Shown one piece after another: positions 41,241 through 47,196 of a stretch of DNA of 47,196 bases; position 1 is the first letter of the stretch, and each line of letters starts with the position of its first letter. This DNA comes from Phycisphaerae bacterium (GTDB lineage: Bacteria > Planctomycetota > Phycisphaerae > Phycisphaerales > UBA1924), in the NCBI GenBank assembly GCA_016793195.1, contig JAEUJA010000201.1:1-47196 (forward strand), read 5' to 3'. The notes beneath the pieces were generated by a model, which worked only from the letters and a program-made list of their open reading frames with translations, was not told where the DNA came from and searched no databases. The translations under genes were made by a program, and so were the position numbers.

Positions 41241-42958
41241 ATCGTCGCACCGCCCTCGCTCTCGTATCGCTCATCGTCCTCGTCGCGGTTGGGGCTGGAT
41301 ACCTCCTCGGCTCTGCCCGCTCGGGCTCAGGCGGACGATCCAACGTCCCTGGAGCCTCCGGAGGTGTGGCCGATGCTCCACCGATGGCCAAGCAGGTCTA
41401 CACGTGTTCTATGCACCCGCAGGTGCGGCTCGACCAGCCGGGTAACTGCCCGATCTGCGAGATGCCCCTGATCCCCGCGGCGTCGGCCACCACTGCGGCC
41501 GGAGAGGCACCCATGCTCCAACTCTCGGAGCACGCCGTGTCGATGGCCAGTGTCGAGACCGTCGCCATCGAGCGCCGGCCGCTGTCCCGTGATCTTCGTG
41601 CCGTCGGCCGCATCGAGTACAACGAGTCGTCGCTCGCGACCATCACGCCGCGCGTTGACGGCTTTGCCGAGCGGCTCTTCGTGAGTTTCACCGGCGTTGA
41701 GATCCGTAAGGGCGATCACCTCGCAGAGGTCTACAGCCCGGAGTTGCTCGTTGCGCAACAGGAACTCCTCATCGCCCTGCAGGCCGGCGTGGGGGGGGGC
41801 GGCAACTCGCTCGCCGAAGTGGCCAAGACCAAACTGCGACTGCTGGGATTGACCGAGCAGCAGGTGACGGACCTGGTCGAGAAGAAGCAGACCACCGACC
41901 GGGTGACGCTGTATTCGCCCATTAGCGGCACCGTGATCGAGAAGAGCATTGTCGAGAAAGCCTCGTTCAAAGCCGGCGACGCCCTTTACCGCATTGCCAA
42001 TCTTGACAGCGTGTGGGTCTACCTCGAGATCTACGAGTACGACTTGCCCTGGGTGCGCTACGGACAACAGGTGCGGATCACAGCCCAGGCGATCCCCGGG
42101 CGGACGTTCGATGGAGTCGTGACGTTTGTCCAGCCGGTCGTCAATGAGCAGTCCCGCACCGTTCGAGTGCCGGTCTATGTGGACAACAAGGACCATGCCC
42201 TCAAGCCGGGAATGTTCGTGACAGCGCTCATCGCCGCGGAACTTACCAGCGAGGGACGGGCCGCGCCGACGGGCGTCGAGGGACGCTACTCGTGCCCGAT
42301 GCACCCTCAGGTGCTCGCGGATGTGGCGGGTGCCTGCCCGATCTGCCAGATGCCGCTGGAGAAGATCCCGGGTGGCGCGGCCGTCTCAGCAGTGCCGGAC
42401 CAACACGCCGCCCACGACACACCTACGCCCGCTACGCCCATTCCGGCCGCTCCTAAGTACTACTGCCCCATGAAGTGCGAGGGCGAGAAGACCTACGACC
42501 AGCCTGGGCGCTGCCCGGTCTGCAACATGAAGCTCAAGGAGGTGCCGATCGTGCCCGCCGCTGCCGCCCAAGGCGCGGGGGTGCTGGCCGTCCCCGTCTC
42601 CGCGGTGCTGGACAGCGGCACGCGGCAGATCGTGTACATCGAGAAATCGAGAGGTCTCTTCGAGCCGCGAGAGCTCGTGCTTGGTCCCCGCGCGGGCGAG
42701 TACTTCGCGGTGCTGGCTGGGCTTGTCGAGGGGGAGCGGGTGGTCACGCGGGGGAACTTCCTGATCGACAGCCAGTTCCAGGTCACGGGGCACCCCAGCC
42801 TTTTCTATCCCGGCGGGTTGCATGCGTCCATGGGCCACCAGCACGGAGCGACCGCCGCGCCCGGCGGCCCGAACGCTTCGACGCCACCGGCTCCGTCGGC
42901 ACCATCGGGCGATAAATCACCTCAGCCCGTGCAATCACCGGCTGGCCACAAGCACTGA
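41237..42958 (+). CDS. cusB: CusB-like RND adaptor with three heavy-metal-binding modules
   Basis: 573 residues; ATG at 41237 with AAAGGAGG upstream. An N-terminal membrane helix (LVSLIVLVAVGAGYLL) is followed by three copies of a short Cys/Met/His module: YTCSMHPQV with CPICEMPL (about 55-78), YSCPMHPQV with CPICQMPL (about 350-375) and YYCPMKCEG with CPVCNMKL (about 407-433). Between modules 1 and 2 lie the adaptor's barrel and hairpin (ATITPRVDGFAERLFV, VTLYSPISGTVIEK, DSVWVYLEIYEYDL). The C-terminal part is GQQ-like with HASMGHQHG. In E. coli CusB the N-terminal methionines bind Cu(I); here extra modules sit inside or after the core. The C-terminus is HKH. Confidence 0.9.
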   Translation: MNRRTALALVSLIVLVAVGAGYLLGSARSGSGGRSNVPGASGGVADAPPMAKQVYTCSMHPQVRLDQPGNCPICEMPLIPAASATTAAGEAPMLQLSEHAVSMASVETVAIERRPLSRDLRAVGRIEYNESSLATITPRVDGFAERLFVSFTGVEIRKGDHLAEVYSPELLVAQQELLIALQAGVGGGGNSLAEVAKTKLRLLGLTEQQVTDLVEKKQTTDRVTLYSPISGTVIEKSIVEKASFKAGDALYRIANLDSVWVYLEIYEYDLPWVRYGQQVRITAQAIPGRTFDGVVTFVQPVVNEQSRTVRVPVYVDNKDHALKPGMFVTALIAAELTSEGRAAPTGVEGRYSCPMHPQVLADVAGACPICQMPLEKIPGGAAVSAVPDQHAAHDTPTPATPIPAAPKYYCPMKCEGEKTYDQPGRCPVCNMKLKEVPIVPAAAAQGAGVLAVPVSAVLDSGTRQIVYIEKSRGLFEPRELVLGPRAGEYFAVLAGLVEGERVVTRGNFLIDSQFQVTGHPSLFYPGGLHASMGHQHGATAAPGGPNASTPPAPSAPSGDKSPQPVQSPAGHKH

Positions 42959-42973
42959 ACGGAGGAGCGACTC

Positions 42974-45900
42974 ATGGTGAACGCCATCATCCGTTGGTGC
43001 ATGAAGAACACGTTCCTGATGCTCCTGATCATCATGGGCATCTGCGCAGCGGGCTACTGGGCGGTGACGCGCACGCCCGTTGATGCGATCCCCGACATCG
43101 GCGAGAAGCAGGTCATCGTCTACGCCGACTGGGAGGGCCGCAGCCCGCAGGATGTGGACGACCAGGTCACCTACCCGCTGACGACCAGCCTCACCGGGAC
43201 GCCGGGCGTCAAGTCCATCCGCTCTATGTCCGGCTTCGGCTTCTCAATGGTGTTCGTGATCTTCGAGGACAAAGCCGATTACTACTGGGCCCGGTCGCGC
43301 GTGCTCGAACGCATGAACGTGGCGCAGCAGCGGTTGCCTGCGGGTGTTACGCCGGTGCTCGGGCCCGATGCGACTGCGCTCGGACAGGTGTACTGGTACA
43401 CCGTCGAGGGTGAAGGGTTCGACTTGGCCGAGCTGCGCTCGATCCAGGACTGGTACGTTCGGTATCAGATGCAGTCCGTTCCGGGCGTCAGCGAAGTGGC
43501 CAGCATCGGCGGCTTCGTCAAGCAGTACCAGATCGACCTGAACCCGGACAAGATGCGGGCCCACCGCGTCACGATGATGGATGTGTACGACGCTGTCCGC
43601 AAGAGCAATATCGACGTGGGTGCGAAGGTCGTCGAGAAGAGCGGCGTCGAGTTCTTCATCCGCGGCCTGGGCTTCATCAAGTCCATCGAGGACCTTGAAC
43701 GGGTCGTCATCCGTCAGGAGGGCGGCACGCCGCTCTACCTCAAGAGCGTGGCCACGGTGCAGCTCGGCCCGGACTTCCGGCGCGGTGCGCTAGACAAGGG
43801 CGGCGTCGAGGCCGTGGGCGGCGTGGTGCTGATGCGCTACGGCGAGAACCCGCGGGAGGTAGTCGCCCGCGTCAAAGACAAGATCACCCAGTTGGAGGCG
43901 GGTCTCCCCTCCAAGAAACTAGCGGACGGGCGAATCTCCAAGGTCCGCCTGGTCCCGTTCTACGACCGCACCACCATCGTGCGAGAGACGATCGACACGC
44001 TCAAGGAGGCGCTCTTCGAAGAGGCGATCATCGCGAGCCTGGTGGTCGTGTTCTTCCTGATGCACCTGCGCACGACCGTCACGGTGCTTCCGACACTCCC
44101 GCTGGCCCTCGCAGGCTCGTTCATCCTCATGTACTCCTTCGGCATCGACAGCAACATCATGTCGCTGGCCGGCCTGGCGATTGCCATCGGTGATGTCGCC
44201 GACATGGGCATCATCATGGCCGAGAACATCTACCGACGCCTCGCCGCCGCCACCGAGGAGGAGAAGCGCGAGAAGGGGCATTTCGGGATTGTCTACGAAG
44301 CGGCGACCGAGGTCGGCGGCGCGATCATCACCGCCGTCACCAACACCATCGTGTCGTTCATCCCCGTTTTCTTCCTCACCGGTCAAGAGGGGAAGATGTT
44401 CGGACCGCTCGCGTACGCCAAGACCTTTGCCATCGGCTCGTCCGTCGTGCTCGCCGTCACCGTCGTTCCCTTCCTGTGCTACCTGCTCTTCCGCCCGGTG
44501 AAGTGGAAACACCACATCACGCTGCTCGTCGCGGCGAGCGTCGGCGTGCTGGCCATGTTCTCCACGCACCTCGCGTTTATGTGGGGTTTGGGGGGCGGCC
44601 ATGACCGTGGGTGGCTTGTTGCAGCAGCCGTGGGCGTCGCGGTCGGCCTTTGCGTCGTTCGCATGACCCGCGAGAAGTTCATCCCGCTGGACCGCAACCC
44701 GGTCTCGCGCATCATCGCCAGGGCATATGTGCCGACGCTGCGATGGGTGCTCTATCACAAGAAGACCTTCATGATCGTGCCGTTGCTGATCCTCTTCACC
44801 GGTCTGACGGTGTGGCTGGGCATCCACCGCACGCTGCAGCCCGTGGAGTGGGTGGTCAACATCCTCGCGAGCGAGAAGGCATCGCCGGAGCTGAAGAAGG
44901 CGATGTACGCCGACGCAAACGCGGATCTCACACGCCCGCTCCTCGAACTCGACCAACTCCGCTGGCAGACCGTCCGCGACTCCGACGGCCGCTCGCGCAA
45001 CCGGCTCCTCTGGCGGAGGCAGGACCCCGCCGAGCGCATCGCCGAGACCGCATCGGGCCTTGCCGTGCTCAAAGAAGGCCGAATCCTCCCCGGCCTCGGC
45101 CGCGAGTTCATGCCGCCGCTGGACGAGGGTTCTCTGCTTTACATGCCCTCGCTTCTGCCGCAGGCGTCGTTGTCGCAGGCCGTGGAAGTCAACAGCAAGC
45201 AGGACCTGGCGATCGCCACCGTGCCTGAAGTTGAGAGCGTGGTGGGCAAGATCGGCCGCGCCGAGTCCGCCCTCGACCCCGCGCCCATCGGCATGATGGA
45301 GTCGATCGTGATCCTGAAGCCCGAGAGCGAGTGGCGTACCAAGAAGGTCGAGCGTTTTTTCTCAGACTGGCCCGGCTTCCTTCGCACGCCGCTCTCGTGG
45401 ATCTGGTCCGAGGAACGCCGCTTCACCAAGCAGGAAATCCTGGCCGAACTCCAGGAACGCACCGCCATCCCCGGCGTGCTCCCAACATGGCTCCAGCCGA
45501 TCCAGACCCGGTTGGTCATGCTCCAGACCGGCTTCCGCGCCATGATGGGCGTCAAGATCTACGGCAGCGACCTCCGGGAGATCGAGAAGATCGGCCTCCA
45601 GATCGAGCAGCTCCTCCGCGAGGTGCCGGGCGCCACCGACATCGTCGCCGACCGCATCGTGGGCAAGCCCTACATCCAGATCCAGATCGACCGCGAGCGC
45701 ATCGGCCGCTACGGCGTCAACATCCGCGACGTGCAGGACGTCATCGAAATGTCCCTGGGCGGCATGAACCTCATGGACTCAGTCGAGGGCCGCGAACGCT
45801 ACCCCATCCGCATCCGCCTGGCCCGCGACTTCCGCGAGGACATGGAGGCCATCCAGCGGATCAACGTTCACTCCTCCACTGGCGCGCAGGTGCCGCTGGC

Positions 45901-46645
45901 CCAGCTCGCCGACATCTCCACCGTGCTCGGCCCGCAAGAGATCAAGGGCGAGCGCGGCCTGCTCGTCGGCTATGTCACCATGAACACCCGCGACCGAGAC
46001 GAGGTCTCCGTCGTGCAGGACGCCGAGGCCGTGCTGCAACAGGCCCTCAAGGAGGGCCGGCTCACGCTCCCGCCTGGTTACTACTGGGAGTGGTCCGGCC
46101 AGTTCGAAAACCAGGTCCGGGCCACCAAGCGGATGCAGGTGCTGGTCCCGATCACCTTGGGCATCATGTTCGTGATGCTCTACCTGGGCTTTCAGCGCTG
46201 GTGGATCGCCCCGGTGATCTTCTTCGGCGTCCTGGTCTCGGCGTCGGGCGGTTTCATCATGCTCGCGCTCTGGGGCGCGAACCTGTCGGTGGCGGTGTGG
46301 GTGGGGTTCCTGGTGCTCTTCGGCGTGGTGGACGACGACGGCGTGGTGATCGGAACCTATCTCGAGGGCGTCTTCAAGGACCGCGAGTTCAAGTCCGTCG
46401 CGGAGATCCGTGAGGCCGTCATCGACGCGGGGCTCAAACGCATCCGCCCGTGCCTCATGACCATCGCCACGACGGTCCTGGGCCTCATGCCCATCTTCTG
46501 GGCTACCGGCCGAGGCTCGGACGTGATGCAGCCGATGGCGATCCCGTCGATGGGCGGCATGGCCATCAGCCTGATCACGCTCTTCATCGTGCCGTGCGCG
46601 TTTTCCGCGGTGGAGGAATGGAAGTGGAAGCGCTCAATGAAATGA
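42974..46645 (+). CDS. cusA: Cu(I)/Ag(I)-type RND efflux pump, CusA-like
   Basis: 1223 residues; ATG at 42974 with GGAGGAG upstream. Typical N-terminus (TPVDAIPDIGEKQVIVYADW) and proton-relay motif AIGDVADMGIIMAEN. In the copper path, methionines equivalent to E. coli CusA M573 (LLYMPSLLP) and M623 (RLVMLQTG) are present, while the M672 position (RYGVNIRDVQ) is valine. The family length is about 1040. The excess is an insert of roughly 170 residues around SEKASPELKKAMYADANADL to the PLDEGSLL region and a longer loop near EWRTKKVERFFSDW. It forms the last efflux component of the CusCBA-like set, 15 bp downstream of cusB. Confidence 0.92.
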   Translation: MVNAIIRWCMKNTFLMLLIIMGICAAGYWAVTRTPVDAIPDIGEKQVIVYADWEGRSPQDVDDQVTYPLTTSLTGTPGVKSIRSMSGFGFSMVFVIFEDKADYYWARSRVLERMNVAQQRLPAGVTPVLGPDATALGQVYWYTVEGEGFDLAELRSIQDWYVRYQMQSVPGVSEVASIGGFVKQYQIDLNPDKMRAHRVTMMDVYDAVRKSNIDVGAKVVEKSGVEFFIRGLGFIKSIEDLERVVIRQEGGTPLYLKSVATVQLGPDFRRGALDKGGVEAVGGVVLMRYGENPREVVARVKDKITQLEAGLPSKKLADGRISKVRLVPFYDRTTIVRETIDTLKEALFEEAIIASLVVVFFLMHLRTTVTVLPTLPLALAGSFILMYSFGIDSNIMSLAGLAIAIGDVADMGIIMAENIYRRLAAATEEEKREKGHFGIVYEAATEVGGAIITAVTNTIVSFIPVFFLTGQEGKMFGPLAYAKTFAIGSSVVLAVTVVPFLCYLLFRPVKWKHHITLLVAASVGVLAMFSTHLAFMWGLGGGHDRGWLVAAAVGVAVGLCVVRMTREKFIPLDRNPVSRIIARAYVPTLRWVLYHKKTFMIVPLLILFTGLTVWLGIHRTLQPVEWVVNILASEKASPELKKAMYADANADLTRPLLELDQLRWQTVRDSDGRSRNRLLWRRQDPAERIAETASGLAVLKEGRILPGLGREFMPPLDEGSLLYMPSLLPQASLSQAVEVNSKQDLAIATVPEVESVVGKIGRAESALDPAPIGMMESIVILKPESEWRTKKVERFFSDWPGFLRTPLSWIWSEERRFTKQEILAELQERTAIPGVLPTWLQPIQTRLVMLQTGFRAMMGVKIYGSDLREIEKIGLQIEQLLREVPGATDIVADRIVGKPYIQIQIDRERIGRYGVNIRDVQDVIEMSLGGMNLMDSVEGRERYPIRIRLARDFREDMEAIQRINVHSSTGAQVPLAQLADISTVLGPQEIKGERGLLVGYVTMNTRDRDEVSVVQDAEAVLQQALKEGRLTLPPGYYWEWSGQFENQVRATKRMQVLVPITLGIMFVMLYLGFQRWWIAPVIFFGVLVSASGGFIMLALWGANLSVAVWVGFLVLFGVVDDDGVVIGTYLEGVFKDREFKSVAEIREAVIDAGLKRIRPCLMTIATTVLGLMPIFWATGRGSDVMQPMAIPSMGGMAISLITLFIVPCAFSAVEEWKWKRSMK

Positions 46646-46660
46646 CTCGGTCCATCGAAG

Positions 46661-47196
46661 ATGAACAAGACACATCACAATCCGCAAATCGCAACTGGTG
46701 ATTGCACTTCACCGGGCCCGGCATGGCACGGGCTGAGCGCGGACGATGCGATCCGCACGCTGGGCTCCGATGCGCGGGCCGGGTTGTCCGCGGCCGAAGC
46801 CGCGGCGCGGTTGCAAAGTGTCGGGCCCAACACGCTCACAGCGCGCGAAGGGCGGTCGTGGTGGGCGGCGTTCGGCTCGCAGTTCGCCGCGGTTCTGGTG
46901 TGGCTGCTGCTGGTCGCCGCGGGCGTGTCGGCGGTGCTGGGGGAGTGGGTCGATGCGGGGGCGATCGCCGCGATCATCGTCATCAACGCCGTCATCGGGG
47001 CCTCGCAGGAGCACAGCGCCGAGCGCTCCATCGCGGCCCTGCGCGGAATGACCGCGCCCAAGGCCCGCGTGGTGCGCGACGGTGTTGTGACCGTTCTTCC
47101 CGCCGCCGGCATTGTGCCCGGCGATGTGCTGGTGCTGGAAGCCGGCGACCTGGTGGCCGCCGATGCGCGGCTCATCGAGTCGGCCTCGCTCGCGGC
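46661..47196 (+). CDS. Cation-transporting P-type ATPase (partial, 3' end outside window)
   Basis: The frame from ATG at 46661 is open to the window edge. It begins with a cation-ATPase N-terminal domain: WHGLSADDAIRTLGSD, AGLSAAEAAARLQSVGPNTL. The first membrane pair is WWAAFGSQFAAVLVWLLLVA and AIAAIIVINAVIGASQE. The actuator region starts with ARVVRDGVVTVLPAAGIVPG and DVLVLEAGDLVAADARLIES. These features place it with the P2/P3-type ATPases (Ca2+/Mg2+-type) rather than with the CPx copper group. The metal is undetermined. Start uncertain: no clear Shine-Dalgarno; an overlapping ATG at 46642 belongs to another frame. The gene lies 15 bp after cusA. Confidence 0.85.
   Translation, partial: MNKTHHNPQIATGDCTSPGPAWHGLSADDAIRTLGSDARAGLSAAEAAARLQSVGPNTLTAREGRSWWAAFGSQFAAVLVWLLLVAAGVSAVLGEWVDAGAIAAIIVINAVIGASQEHSAERSIAALRGMTAPKARVVRDGVVTVLPAAGIVPGDVLVLEAGDLVAADARLIESASLA

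Noticed and set aside
46642-46701. 19-codon frame overlapping the cusA stop as ATGA
   Set aside because: It ends after 19 codons and lies in another frame from the P-type ATPase; likely chance.
1-47196. CRISPR arrays, rRNA or tRNA genes, prophage or integrase genes
   Set aside because: No regularly spaced repeats with unique spacers, no cloverleaf-capable segment and no phage or recombinase domains were seen.

Overview
The window is GC-rich, gene-dense bacterial DNA, most likely from a planctomycete of the Phycisphaerae type. This is inferred from marker combinations, not from a database search. The markers are an ECF sigma factor next to a Ser/Thr kinase with the planctomycete-style glycine loop, a prepilin-type H-X9-DG protein, C-terminal PEP-CTERM-like anchors ending in RRRR, and a lamin-tail protein ending in duplicated dockerin-type EF-hands.

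Region 1 (1-8849) is housekeeping. A trmB-queC-queE operon has ATGA overlaps and queE runs off the left edge. It is followed by an ALDH7-type aldehyde dehydrogenase overlapping rpiA, a PfkB-family kinase, a DinB-fold protein with a histone-H1-like tail, and a long-form isocitrate dehydrogenase. The spacers here hold sliding micro-repeats, a 68-bp direct repeat and two identical hairpins.

Region 2 (9023-21166) is regulation and cell surface: a secreted protein with a papain/C39-like Cys-His-Asp arrangement, the sigma factor/kinase pair, a secreted beta-helix-like repeat protein, a lamin-tail/dockerin protein, an anchored protein of unknown role and a pseudopilin-like protein.

Region 3 (21203-26355, minus strand) is the most unusual part. 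In transcription order it encodes a gamma-glutamyltranspeptidase, a stand-alone 7TM membrane protein resembling the 7TM domain normally fused to an inactive transglutaminase, a D-Ala-D-Ala-ligase-like ATP-grasp enzyme, and a KamA-type radical SAM aminomutase. By eye, the aminomutase has lost both aspartates that bind lysine. I propose a beta-amino-acid (perhaps beta-glutamate) synthesis and ligation system. An IS3 orfA remnant and two lipoproteins follow.

Region 4 (29655-47196, all plus strand) is a heavy-metal efflux island of about 17.5 kb. It holds a CzcCBA-like set and a CusCBA-like set of RND components, two TolC lipoproteins and four small or multidomain His/Cys-rich exported proteins. 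A P-type ATPase is cut by the right edge. No metal-responsive regulator is visible.

Four stem-loops with the same architecture, two of them showing a compensatory base-pair swap, lie between genes at 8949, 15952, 26675 and 29059. They are either a repeated terminator type or a small dispersed element.
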